Assembly: GCA_046328475.1 (NCBI GenBank)
Contig: JAXLWN010000011.1
Coordinates: forward strand, 65,503-129,502
Length of the DNA stretch: 64,000 bases
Direction: 5' to 3'
Origin: CADCWN01 sp046328475
GTDB lineage: Bacteria; Chloroflexota; Chloroflexia; Thermomicrobiales; CADCWN01
Part shown: in pieces, positions 17,455-26,378 of the stretch
Layout: each line of letters starts with the position of its first letter
How positions within the stretch are numbered: position 1 is the stretch's first letter
Notes under the pieces: generated by a model
The model's input: only the letters and a program-made list of their open reading frames with translations
Database searches by the model: none
What the model was told of the DNA's origin: nothing
Position numbers and translations under genes: made by a program

Positions 17455-17712
17455 TTACCCTTCCTCGTCAACCACATCCTCCGGCCCGGCGACGCGCTGC
17501 CCGATGCGCAGCCCGCCGAGCGCGCCGATGGCGAAGGCCGAGAGCGCGACGACATATTGCAGGATTCGGGCGATCTGCCCGGCGGTCGTCTCGCTGCTTG
17601 CAGCGGGGAGGCCGAGCGCGAGGAAGGCGAATTGCCCGAGGAAGGCGACGCCGAGCCAGATCAGGATGCCCGAGACGATCCCCACCACCCAACCGCGCGC
17701 TGTCCTGCTCAT
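17455..17712 (-). CDS. Small membrane protein with two transmembrane helices
   Basis: 85 residues: MSRTARGWVVGIVSGILIWL starts the first membrane helix, a second runs near residues 50-68 (LQYVVALSAFAIGALGGL), and the tail is RIGQRVAGPEDVVDEEG. Its last ~20 codons are duplicated at 16494-16553. Function unknown. Confidence 0.65.
   Translation of the reverse strand: MSRTARGWVVGIVSGILIWLGVAFLGQFAFLALGLPAASSETTAGQIARILQYVVALSAFAIGALGGLRIGQRVAGPEDVVDEEG
17475..17511. repeat. 37-nt direct repeat, copy 2
   Basis: Exact copy of 16511-16547, here inside the C-terminal codons of the small membrane protein. The repeats bracket the two-gene unit at 16610-17405. Confidence 0.8.
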
Positions 17713-17864
17713 CCGCCGACCTCACCCCGCACTAGGAATGCCGCCCTCACACCATCAGGATACGCCAACCGCTCACCCCGAACAATGCTCGCGCGCCGCG
17801 CTTGCGATGCAACGCACTCCGTGATATCTACGCTCAACTGGCCGGGAGCGGATTGCCGGTACCC

Positions 17865-17940
17865 TGTTGCAGGTTGCAGGTTGGCAAGTTCCAAGTTTCT
17901 CATTCCAATAATCTGCAACCTGCAACCTGCCAACCTGCAA
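17865..17940. repeat. Inverted heptamer arrays (GTTGCAG) ahead of creatininase gene
   Basis: GTTGCAG, GTTGCAG, GTTGGCA (17865-17885) and, after a 26-nt loop, the reverse complement CTGCAAC units (17912-17940). The structure ends 25 nt before GTG 17966, just upstream of the GGAAGGAG site. Confidence 0.85.
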
Positions 17941-17965
17941 CCGAATCAACGGAAGGAGCGAGGCC

Positions 17966-18862
17966 GTGCGCGAGGTGCGCTGGGAGCGGATGTTCCCCGA
18001 TGAACTGGAGCAGGCGTTCGCGGCCTGCCCGCTGGTCTACTTCACCTACGGGCTGTGCGAGCCGCACGGCCCCCACAACGCCGTCGGCCTCGACATGCTG
18101 AAGGCGCACGCGATCGCCCGCGCGGCGGCGCACGCCCACGGCGGCATCGTCGCGCCCCCCGACTCCTGGCACATCCACGAGATCGGCGGCTATGCCGAGT
18201 GGTCCGACCGCGCGGTGGGGCGACCCGCGCGCTCCTGGCTCACCGCCGTGCCGCCGTGGATCCACTTCAAGGCGATCTGCTACCACATCCGGGCGGCCGA
18301 TGCGCTCGGTTTCCAGGCCGCGATCCTGCTCACCGGGCACTACGGCCCGAACTGGCAGGATCTCAAGACGCTGCTCGAATTGATCCAGCCGCACGTCGGG
18401 ATGCGCCTCTACGGCCTGCCCGATTTCGAGGCGAACACGCCCGGTTTCGACGGCGATGGTCGCAGCGGCGGCGACCACGCGGGCAAGGTGGAGACCTCGC
18501 TGCTCTGGGCGCTCCATCCCGAGTGCGTCGATCCCTCGCGCCTGCCACCCGCCGACGAGCCGGGGCCGCACTTCGCGATGGGGCCGAACGCGCGCGAGGC
18601 GAACCGCCGCACCGGCGAGCGCATGGTCGCCGACGAGGTGGCCTGGCTGGGGGCAAAGGGTCGCGAACTGCTGGCCGACTACGCGCGCGAACAACCGCAG
18701 GTCCGGCTGCGCACCTTCGAGGAGGTGGAAAACCTCTGGGAGACGGTCGTGCGGCCCTGCTTCCGCGAATTCCAGACGATGCAGTACAGCTGGGGCGAGC
18801 GCGGCGCGGTGCCCGCCGATTCGCCCTGGGCGCGCAACGCGGCGATCCCCGACCGTGGCTGA
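17966..18862 (+). CDS. Creatininase-family amidohydrolase
   Basis: 298 residues from GTG 17966 with GGAAGGAG upstream. Metal-site pattern of the creatininase/FAPy-deformylase fold: E32-x-H34 and D43 in CEPHGPHNAVGLD, H125 in LLTGHYGPN, H171 and E176 in DHAGKVETS. The family hydrolyses cyclic or formyl amides with two divalent metals. The HGPH block departs somewhat from the common EQHGPHLP form, so the substrate cannot be given. It stands alone on the plus strand behind an inverted heptamer array. Confidence 0.85.
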   Translation: MREVRWERMFPDELEQAFAACPLVYFTYGLCEPHGPHNAVGLDMLKAHAIARAAAHAHGGIVAPPDSWHIHEIGGYAEWSDRAVGRPARSWLTAVPPWIHFKAICYHIRAADALGFQAAILLTGHYGPNWQDLKTLLELIQPHVGMRLYGLPDFEANTPGFDGDGRSGGDHAGKVETSLLWALHPECVDPSRLPPADEPGPHFAMGPNAREANRRTGERMVADEVAWLGAKGRELLADYAREQPQVRLRTFEEVENLWETVVRPCFREFQTMQYSWGERGAVPADSPWARNAAIPDRG

Positions 18863-18912
18863 AGGGCCGTTAGTCGGGGATTGCCGCGCTGTTTGCCCTG
18901 CCAGGGGCGCGA

Positions 18913-19166
18913 TTAGGACGGCGGCCCCAGCAAATCGTCGGGCTGCTCCATCTGCGGGGAGCTATCGCCGGTCATCCCGAGCATGTCGGGCGGCGCGGTT
19001 GGCGGCGTGGTGGCCCCCGCCTCGACCTGCATCGGCTGCCGCGTCTCGGGATCGAGCACGATCCCGGCGCGACCTCGGCCTCCCGGGGCACCGGCTGCGC
19101 CGCCGCCTCCGGCAGGGTATCGCCCAACACGGGCTTGCCTCGTTCGCTGTCACTTCGCGCCGACAT
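18913..19166 (-). pseudogene. Hypothetical small protein, frameshifted
   Basis: MSARSDSERGKPVLGDTLPE...PREAEV from ATG 19166, then a frame change near 19075 into AGIVLDPETRQPMQVEAGAT...PPDMLGMTGDSSPQMEQPDDL, stop TAA 18913-18915. Acidic, Pro-rich, about 84 residues, no domain recognised. Confidence 0.45.
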
Positions 19167-19239
19167 GCTCAGACTCCTCGCTCGCAGCCGCGCAGCCGGG
19201 CGCTGCGCCGCCATTCGACATATCCCCGAGGGTACGATG

Positions 19240-19455
19240 CTAGTCGCCGCCCTGGACCGCCAGGCGGGGGTCGGCGGCCAGCACCGACGCGGGCGTGACG
19301 CCGACCGCCAGGGCGAACAGGCCGACTTCCTGCCGCGCCAGCGGGCGCGTCCCCAGTTCCCACTCGGCAACGCGATCCGTCCGCATCAGCATCTTGTTCG
19401 CCAGCTGCCGCTCCGTCAGCCCCGCCGCCTCGCGAAGTGCTCGCAATGTTCGCAT
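19240..19455 (-). CDS. Small XRE-type helix-turn-helix protein
   Basis: 71 residues from ATG 19455 with a strong GGAGGAGG site. LRALREAAGLTERQLANKM, then TDRVAEWELGTRPLARQEVG and LFALAVGVTPASVLA, is a complete XRE DNA-binding fold with no other domain. Divergent from the larger XRE/NB-ARC regulator at 19666, so the two may control the shared 210-nt region. Confidence 0.75.
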   Translation of the reverse strand: MRTLRALREAAGLTERQLANKMLMRTDRVAEWELGTRPLARQEVGLFALAVGVTPASVLAADPRLAVQGGD

Positions 19456-19611
19456 CGTCGCCTCCTCCGGTGCTGGTGCGGCGTCCACCGCTCGCCGCGA
19501 TACCCGCAGCGGTTGCAAGAACCCGGCCATTCCGGGGAGAGCGTCATTCGCCGCGCACCGCGACGCTGGCACAGTGCGCGGCGCTGCTATGGAATCGGGA
19601 GCGGGGCGGGA

Positions 19612-19620
19612 TGCTACAAT
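19612..19620 (+). promoter_or_regulatory. Possible extended -10 element
   Basis: TGCTACAAT fits an extended -10 (TGnTATAAT) 46 nt before GTG 19666. No good -35 hexamer is seen at 17 nt. Confidence 0.3.
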
Positions 19621-19665
19621 CTTCCGCGCTGGGAGCACACCTGTGCGGCAGATGGGGAGGCGGGT

Positions 19666-22015
19666 GTGGGCCGGGGGAACACGACGTTCGGCGAATTGTT
19701 GCGGCGCTACCGCACGGCGGCAGGGCTGAGTCAGGACGACCTGGCCGAGCGGGCCGCGCTGAGCACCAAGGCGATCGGCGCGCTGGAGCAGGGCCACCGC
19801 CGCTATCCCTATCCGCACACCGTCCGCGCGCTCGCCGACGCCCTCAAGTTGACGCCAGCCGAGCGGGAGCTGTTCCTGACCGCCGCCGTGCGCCGACCCG
19901 CCGCCGCCCCAGCCGCGCCACCGGCTCCAGTCGTCGCATCAACCTTGCCAGCCCAACTCTCGGCGCTGATCGGGCGCGGGCAGGAGGTGGCGAGCGTGCG
20001 CCAGTTGCTCGCCCGGCCCGACGTGCGCCTGCTGACCCTGATCGGCCCCGGCGGCGTCGGCAAGACCCGCCTGCGCTGCGCGCGGCGGAGGAAGCGGCGG
20101 GCGACTTCCGGCGGCGTCGCCTTCGTGCCGCTCGCCGCGCTGACCGATGCCGAGTTGCTGCTCGATGCAATCGTCCGCGCGCTGGCGTGCCGGAGGTTCC
20201 CGCACCGCGCCGCTCGCCACCCTGGCGGCGGCGCTGCGCGACCGGCAACTGCTCCTGCTGCTCGACAACTTCGAGCATCTCACCGGGGCGACCCCCGATG
20301 TCGCCGCCCTCCTCCTGGCCTGCCCGGCGCTGACCGTGCTGGCGACGAGTCGCGCGCCGCTGCGCCTGCGCGGCGAGCAGGAATACCGGGTGCCGCCGCT
20401 CGGCCTGCCCGATCCCGCCGACAGCGCCGATCCGGCCGTCGCGCTGGCGGCGGATGCGGTGCGCCTCTTCGTCGCCCGCGCGCAGGAAAGCCAGCCCGAA
20501 TTTGCCCTCACCGCCGCCAATGCCGCCGCCGTGGCCGCGATCTGCCGCCGCCTCGACGGCCTGCCGCTGGCGATCGAGCTCGCCGCCGCGCGCATCAAGC
20601 TCCTGCCACCGACGGCGCTCCTCGCGCGGCTCGACCGGGCCTTGCCGCTCCTGGCCGACGGCCCGCGCGATCTGCCCGCCCGGCAGCGGACGATGCGCGA
20701 CACCATCGCCTGGAGTTGCGGCCTGCTCACCGCCGCCGAGCGGGAGACCTTTGCCCGGCTGGCGGTCTTTGCCGGTGGCGGCACGCTCGCCGCAGTTGAG
20801 GCGGTCTGCGCCGACGTTGATGACGACGCTATCGTCGTTCTCGACCGCGTGACCGCGCTGCTCCACAACAACCTGCTCGTGCGGGAGGCGACCTCCGGCG
20901 ACGACGACGGCACGCTCGGACCGCGCGTGCGGATGCTGCAACCGATCCGGGAGTACGCGGCGGAGTTGCTGGCCGCGAGCGGGAGGGAGGAGACCCTGCG
21001 CCGCCGCCACGCCGAGTATTTTCTGGTGCTCCTCGAAGGCAGGCGCGCGGAGCAGGGACCCTGGCTGCGGCGGATCGGGCAGGATCAAGACAACCTGCGG
21101 GCGGCGCTGCACTGGGCATTCGCGCCGGGGGCAGACGCGGATCGGGCGAACATTGGCTGGCAACTGCTCATCAAGATCTGGTGGTTCTGGGAGGTGCGCG
21201 CCTATCTGAGCGAGGGACGGGGCTGGGCCGAGCGGGCGCTGGCCGCCGGGGAGGCCCCACCCCGCGAGCGTGTGGACCTGCTCCACGCGTACGGCACGTT
21301 CGCGCTCAGGCAGCTCGACTATGCCGTCGCCGAGGCGTCGTTCCGACAGATGCTGGAGTTGGCGCGCACGCTGGGGGATCAGGCGAAAATCGCCAGGGCG
21401 CTCTATGCGCTGGCCGAGGTGTCAATTCGCCTGGGCGATCTGCCGCAGGCGAGCGCCTTGCTTGAGGAGAGCCGGGCCTTGATGCGGTCGCTCGGTGATC
21501 GGTCGGGGATCGCCGACTCCCTCAACCTCTCCGCGATCGTCGCGCGCGACGCGGGCGACTACGAGCGTGCCGAGGCGCTCTTCACGGAAGGTCTCGCGAT
21601 GCTGCAGGAGTTGCACCTCCCGTGGGGCGTCAGCATCGTGATGAGCAACCTGGGCCACCTGGTCCTGCGACGGGGAGACGACGCGCGGGCCACGGTGTTG
21701 CTTGGCGAAAGCCTGGTACTCTCGCGGGATATCGGGGCGCGCTGGTCCATCGCACGCTGCCTGGAAGGGCTGGGAGAACTCGCCGGAAACCGGGGCCAGA
21801 TCGACCGCGCCGCGCGCCTCTGGGGCGCGGCCGAGGCGTTGCGCGAGGCGCTTGGCGCACCCCTGCCGCCCAACCTCACCCGCTACCACGAACAACGCGT
21901 CGCCGCTGTCCGCCAGCGTGCCGAGGCCACGGCCTGGGCCGCCGCCTGGGCGGCGGGTCGCGCGCTCCCGGTCGATAGCGCGATCGCCGAGGCGTTGCAG
22001 GCAACCGCACTGTAG
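19666..22015 (+). CDS. XRE / NB-ARC-type ATPase / TPR transcriptional regulator (frameshifted)
   Basis: From GTG 19666 (GGGGAGG upstream). An N-terminal XRE domain (FGELLRRYRTAAGLSQDDLAERAAL) is followed by an ATPase with Walker A IGPGGVGKTRL, Walker B LLLLLDNFEHL, LATSRAPLRLRGEQE and GLPLAIELAAARIKLL, then TPR-like repeats in the last ~350 residues. Frame changes are needed near 20070-20095 and near 20200. The architecture is that of AfsR/SARP-like or LuxR-type STAND regulators, which switch by nucleotide binding. The target is unknown. Confidence 0.82.
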
Positions 22016-22043
22016 CGAGACAGGCCTGCTTGAGACGTGCGAA

Positions 22044-23588
22044 CTACTTCGGCAAGTCGCGCAGCGCGATGAACGCGGGGCGATTGCTGCCGTCGGCGCG
22101 CAGCAGCGACCAGCCGAACTTCTCGTCGGTCGGGCCGATCGACGGCGTCGCCGCGTAGTTGAGGTTCCAGACGAACATCGCCCCCAGCCAGGGCCACTCC
22201 TCGCGCGCAATCTCCACCGCGCGCACCAGATACTCCGCCTGCTGCGCCTCGCTCGTCAGCGCGCAATACTCGTAGCCATTCGGCGCGGGCAACCCCTGGC
22301 ACGAGTCCCACCCGAACTCGGTCAGCCAGACCTGCTTCCCCGAGTCGCCATATTCCTCCATCACCGCGCGCTGATCCTCGATCCGCCGGAAGTAGAAATC
22401 GGGCGCGTTGCGCCAGCAACTCCCCTCCTGCGCCGCGAATTTCGGCGGGCAGTGCCCCGGTCCCGGCTTATCGGGGAAACTCGTGTCGGGCGGATTCGCC
22501 GCGCTGCCGGGGTGCGCGGCCAGCGCATCGAAATAATTGCGCCCGTCGCCGCCCGCATACTCGTAGAACGCGCGCAGGTAATCGATGTCGTCGATCGCGA
22601 TGCTCGGATCGTTCAGTCCGGTCGGCGTCAGCCCGCCGAAGAGCACGAAGGCGTCGGGATCGGTCGCCTTCACCCCCTCGTAGCCCGCCTTCAGCGTCTC
22701 GTAGTAGGGCGCGACCTGGACGTGCCCGCCGACCTCACCGGCCAGATTCTGCTCGTTCCAGATCTCCCACGCCTGCACCCGCCCGCGATAGCGATCCGCC
22801 AGGAACCTCATCGTCCGCTCGAAGGCCGGGGTATCCTCGGGCAGCGCGCCGGGGCGCGAGGGCGAAGCCCAGTCCGGTGCCTTCACCACGCTCACCAGCA
22901 CGTTCGTCCCCGACTTCGCCGCCGTGCCGATCATGATGTCGTACGGCAGGGGATTGTAGGCACCCGGCGACGGCTCAAACTCGCGCCACTGCAACTGGAT
23001 GCGGATCCAGCCGAAGCCCGACTCCCGCACCTTCCCCATCGCGAAGGCGTTGTCGCTGGCCCCCGCAGCATTGCCCGCCAGGAAGACGTTGAAGCCATAC
23101 TGGAGGCCGTTGGTCAGCAGCGGCGTAATCCCTGCCGCCGCGACCGCAGGGGTCGGCGTGGGCGTCGGGGCCTGCGTCGCCGGTGGCCGGGTCGCGGTGG
23201 CGGCGGGCGCGGTCGAGCGGGTCGGCGTCGGCGTCGGCAGCTGCACCGGAACCGTCGCCGTGGCCACCGGGGCAACCGCCACCGTTGTCGGCGTCGCCGC
23301 GACCCTCGGCAGCGTCGGCGTGGCCGGTGCGGTCGGCGTCGCCGTCGGTTCCTCCTCGACCTCGGGCGTTTCGTCCGCCTCCTCCGGTGTAGCCGTCTCG
23401 GCGATCGCGACCACCGGGGTCGCGCGCGTCGGCGTGCCGCGCACCGGCGTCGCCGCCTGGCGACCGCTCACCGTGGGGGTGGGCGGCATACTCCGCTGGC
23501 TCGCCACGGCGAAGACCACCGCACCGGTGAAGAGCAGCACGGCCAGGGATAGGGCGACGATAGCGATTGATCGCGAGTCTCGCAGCAT
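22044..23588 (-). CDS. Secreted/anchored clan GH-A glycoside hydrolase
   Basis: 514 residues from ATG 23588 (MLRDSRSIAIVALSLAVLLF), an N-terminal signal anchor followed by about 110 residues of Pro/Thr-rich linker. The catalytic domain starts near LQYGFNVFLAG. WNEQN near residue 277 gives the acid/base Glu and LTEFGW near 424 the nucleophile, the clan GH-A arrangement seen in GH5/GH39-like enzymes. Substrate unknown. Several Cys in the last third suggest disulfides outside the cell. It ends 28 nt from the convergent regulator gene. Confidence 0.78.
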   Translation of the reverse strand: MLRDSRSIAIVALSLAVLLFTGAVVFAVASQRSMPPTPTVSGRQAATPVRGTPTRATPVVAIAETATPEEADETPEVEEEPTATPTAPATPTLPRVAATPTTVAVAPVATATVPVQLPTPTPTRSTAPAATATRPPATQAPTPTPTPAVAAAGITPLLTNGLQYGFNVFLAGNAAGASDNAFAMGKVRESGFGWIRIQLQWREFEPSPGAYNPLPYDIMIGTAAKSGTNVLVSVVKAPDWASPSRPGALPEDTPAFERTMRFLADRYRGRVQAWEIWNEQNLAGEVGGHVQVAPYYETLKAGYEGVKATDPDAFVLFGGLTPTGLNDPSIAIDDIDYLRAFYEYAGGDGRNYFDALAAHPGSAANPPDTSFPDKPGPGHCPPKFAAQEGSCWRNAPDFYFRRIEDQRAVMEEYGDSGKQVWLTEFGWDSCQGLPAPNGYEYCALTSEAQQAEYLVRAVEIAREEWPWLGAMFVWNLNYAATPSIGPTDEKFGWSLLRADGSNRPAFIALRDLPK

Positions 23589-23739
23589 GCGGTTGGTCGT
23601 CTCCCACTGTTCTTCAGCGCATGAATCGGGGTAGCACACCCGGCAGGGGGCCACCGGGCACATCATCGACCGCACTCACCGAGGGTTGTCCCCGGGAAGT
23701 GTACGCTAGTGTACGTTCGCAAGCACTTGCCCGGGGATA

Positions 23740-24672
23740 TCAGTCGGCGCTCCCCCGCGCCGCTTCGGCCTGCTCCGCCGCCAGATCGGCCAGGCGCAGC
23801 CCGACGATCTCCTCCAGCACCGTGGCGATGCCACCGCTGGCCCAATCGCCGCGCCCCTTGCCGACGGCGGCGGTATAGACCTCGCCCGCGATCGCCAGCG
23901 TTTGCAGCGGCACCCCCAGCCGCGTCGCCAGATCGCGCCCCAGGCGCATATCCTTCTGCCCGAGCACAATTCGGAAGCCGGGCGTGTAGTCGCCGGTCAG
24001 CACCTGGCTCGGGATCGCCCCCCGCAGGTGGCCGTGGCCGGTGGTGCTCGCCTGCAAGACCTCCAGCGTCCGGCGCAAGTCTAATCCAGCCTTGCCCGCC
24101 AGCACCATCGCCTCCGTGCTGGCCGCCAGCATCGTCAGCGACAGCAGGTTGTGGATCAGCTTCAGCGTGATCCCGTGCCCCGGCGGCCCGACGTGGAAGA
24201 CATCGCTCCCCATCGCGCGCAGCAGCGGCTCGATCGTCGCAAAATCCTCCGGTTCGGCCCCCACCATGAAGAGGAGCGTCCCGGCGTTGGCCTCGGGCGA
24301 CGAGCGCCCCATCGCCGCGTCGATCATCCGCACCCCGCGCGCGGCCAGCGATTCCCGGATCGCCTGCGAGGCGGCCGGGGAGACCGTGCTGCAATCGACC
24401 AGCAGCGTCCCCGGCCGCGCCCCGGCGGCGATCCCGTCAGGCCCGAGTGCCGCCGCCTCCACATCCGGCCCATCCGGCAGCACGGTGATGACGATGTCGG
24501 ATCGCTCAGCGACGAGGCGCGGCGTCAGCGCCACCATCGCCCCGGGCAGCGACTCGGCCGCGTCCGGGTTCACGTCGTAGACCGTCAGCGGGAATCCATG
24601 CTTCAGCAGGTTCCCACCCATCCCGCGCCCCATCGAGCCGAGCCCGATCAGGCCGATCCGCTGCTGCGCCAT
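23740..24672 (-). CDS. Beta-hydroxyacid dehydrogenase (3-hydroxyisobutyrate / tartronate semialdehyde type)
   Basis: 310 residues from ATG 24672 (GGAGGAGG upstream; an earlier in-frame ATG has no such site). NAD(P) fold GLIGLGSMGRGMGG at 7-20, substrate-binding DCSTVSPA near 93 and catalytic K171 with N175 (GHGITLKLIHNLL). It oxidises a 3-hydroxyacid to the semialdehyde. Downstream of and on the same strand as an enolase-superfamily gene, it fits a sugar-acid pathway ending in tartronate or hydroxyisobutyrate-type semialdehyde. Confidence 0.85.
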   Translation of the reverse strand: MAQQRIGLIGLGSMGRGMGGNLLKHGFPLTVYDVNPDAAESLPGAMVALTPRLVAERSDIVITVLPDGPDVEAAALGPDGIAAGARPGTLLVDCSTVSPAASQAIRESLAARGVRMIDAAMGRSSPEANAGTLLFMVGAEPEDFATIEPLLRAMGSDVFHVGPPGHGITLKLIHNLLSLTMLAASTEAMVLAGKAGLDLRRTLEVLQASTTGHGHLRGAIPSQVLTGDYTPGFRIVLGQKDMRLGRDLATRLGVPLQTLAIAGEVYTAAVGKGRGDWASGGIATVLEEIVGLRLADLAAEQAEAARGSAD

Positions 24673-24890
24673 TTCTTCCTCCTCCCGCGCCGATCCGCCC
24701 ACATCCTCGCTCGTTCTCGTGCGGTGTGGCGCGAATGGTAGCAGAAGGCGCGGCGGTGCGACGCCCCGGTCAGTCCGCGTGCTAATTGCGCACCCAGGCG
24801 ATCATCCGCTCGCAGCAATCGACCCGGTGCGCGCGGTGGCGGAAGCCGCGCCTCCCGCACTGCCCCGCCCGCTCCTGCGGTCACGCAGCC

Positions 24891-26123
24891 TCAGTGCGCG
24901 ATGTGCGCCCGCAGCCGCTCCTCGTCGAACTCGATCCCCAGCCCCGGCCCGGTCGGCACGTCGATGAAGCCGTTCTCCGGGTGCAGCGGCGCGGTCAGCA
25001 GATCCTCCCCGATCGGGTTCGGCGTGCTGGAGAACTCGAAGACCAGGAAATTGGCGCTCGCCGCCGCGAGGTGCGCCGCCGCCGCGACGTGGACCGACGA
25101 CCCCATGCTGACGTGCGCCGCCCACTTCATCCCGTGCAGGCTGGCGACCGTGGCGATCCGCCGCCCCTCGCTGATCCCGCCCGCGCGGCAGATATCGGGC
25201 AGGATGATATCGACGGCGCGGCGCGACAGCCGCTCCTCGAACTGCCAGCGGGTGCATTCCGTCTCCCCGGCCGCCACCGCCATGTCGAGCGCGGCCGTCA
25301 GGTGGATGTAGCCCTCGACATCCTCCGGGGCCAGCGGGTCTTCGAGCCAGTAGACGCCGAGATCCTGCAGCTTGCGCCCCACGTAGAGCGCGTTCTCCGC
25401 CGTGTAGGCACCGTGCGCGTCGATCAGCAGGTCGGCCTCGCCCCGGATTGCCTCAGCCACTGCCGCGACCATCGCCAGGTCGCTGTCGATGTCGCCCCGC
25501 CCGATCGACAGCTTCATCGCCGTGTAGCCGTCGGCGATGAAGCCGCGCGCCGCCCGCACCCGCTCCTCGATCGTCGCGCCGGGCACGCCCGAGGCGTACG
25601 TCGGCAACGTCGTGCGATACGGCCCGCCGAGCAGGCGGTAGACCGGCACGCCGAGCAGCTTGCCCGCCAGATCCCAGAGGGCGATATCCACCCCCGCGAT
25701 CGCCTCCTGCTGGTAGCCGGTGCTGTGGCCGCGCAGCCGCATCGATCCATACATCCGCTCCCAGAGATACTCGACCGCCAGCGGGTCCGCGCCGATCAGG
25801 ATCGGCGCGAGCACATCCTCCACCACCGCCTTCGTCGCGCGCGGCCCCAGTGGCGCGTGCGCCTCCCCCCAGCCGACCGTCCCATCATCGGCCGTGACCT
25901 TGACGAGGCAGGTCTGCGCCTGGGGCGGGTAAACGCAGATGTGCAAATCGCCGATCTCCGCCAGCGCGCGGCGCGGCCTGGTCGCCTGCCCGCCATCCGT
26001 CGCCGTCCGCAACCCGGCACCCGCCACATAGTCCTTATCGCCCACCAGCACGAACGCTTCCACCGTCGCGATGCGCGCGGTCGGCCCGGCGGCACGTCCC
26101 GGCGTGGTCTGCCCACCAGTCAT
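24891..26123 (-). CDS. Mandelate racemase/enolase-superfamily enzyme (probable sugar-acid dehydratase)
   Basis: 410 residues from ATG 26123. Metal ligands D235 (LLIDAHGAY), E261 (WLEDPL) and E287 (AGETE); the DAH pattern with H237 recalls sugar-acid dehydratases. The catalytic lysine strand reads AMKLSIG: K204 is present but the second basic residue of the usual KxK is Ser. A C-terminal H appears in AAHVSMGSS. The reaction is probably syn-dehydration or epimerisation of an acid sugar; substrate not predictable. The 218-nt gap to the downstream dehydrogenase makes co-transcription likely but not certain. Confidence 0.82.
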   Translation of the reverse strand: MTGGQTTPGRAAGPTARIATVEAFVLVGDKDYVAGAGLRTATDGGQATRPRRALAEIGDLHICVYPPQAQTCLVKVTADDGTVGWGEAHAPLGPRATKAVVEDVLAPILIGADPLAVEYLWERMYGSMRLRGHSTGYQQEAIAGVDIALWDLAGKLLGVPVYRLLGGPYRTTLPTYASGVPGATIEERVRAARGFIADGYTAMKLSIGRGDIDSDLAMVAAVAEAIRGEADLLIDAHGAYTAENALYVGRKLQDLGVYWLEDPLAPEDVEGYIHLTAALDMAVAAGETECTRWQFEERLSRRAVDIILPDICRAGGISEGRRIATVASLHGMKWAAHVSMGSSVHVAAAAHLAAASANFLVFEFSSTPNPIGEDLLTAPLHPENGFIDVPTGPGLGIEFDEERLRAHIAH

Positions 26124-26295
26124 CGATCCTCCCCTGGTTGCTCCATCGCGGGCGGCCCCCTCGCCACCCCTGCGGCTATCAGGATACACCGACCGCACCA
26201 CCGACGATGCCCGCCCCCACATTGCGCCCACCCCCAAACAATGCTAGAAAACACCCCGCACCCACCCCTGATCCCTGGCCCATGACGACCGACTC

Positions 26296-26366
26296 CTCGT
26301 TACTCGTTACTCGTTACTCGTTACTCGTTACTCCTCTCACGACTCACGACTCACGACTCACGACTC
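26296..26366. repeat. Composite heptamer array (CTCGTTA)x5 + (CTCACGA)x4
   Basis: Five exact CTCGTTA units (26296-26330) and, after 5 nt, four exact CTCACGA units (26336-26363). The array ends 15 nt before the start at 26379, against the GGAGG site. It joins two heptamers that occur singly elsewhere in the window. Confidence 0.9.
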
Positions 26367-26378
26367 GTGGAGGCCACC

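Noticed and set aside
26296..26366. Tandem repeats as a CRISPR array
   Set aside because: Units are 7 nt with no spacers, and no cas genes are present.
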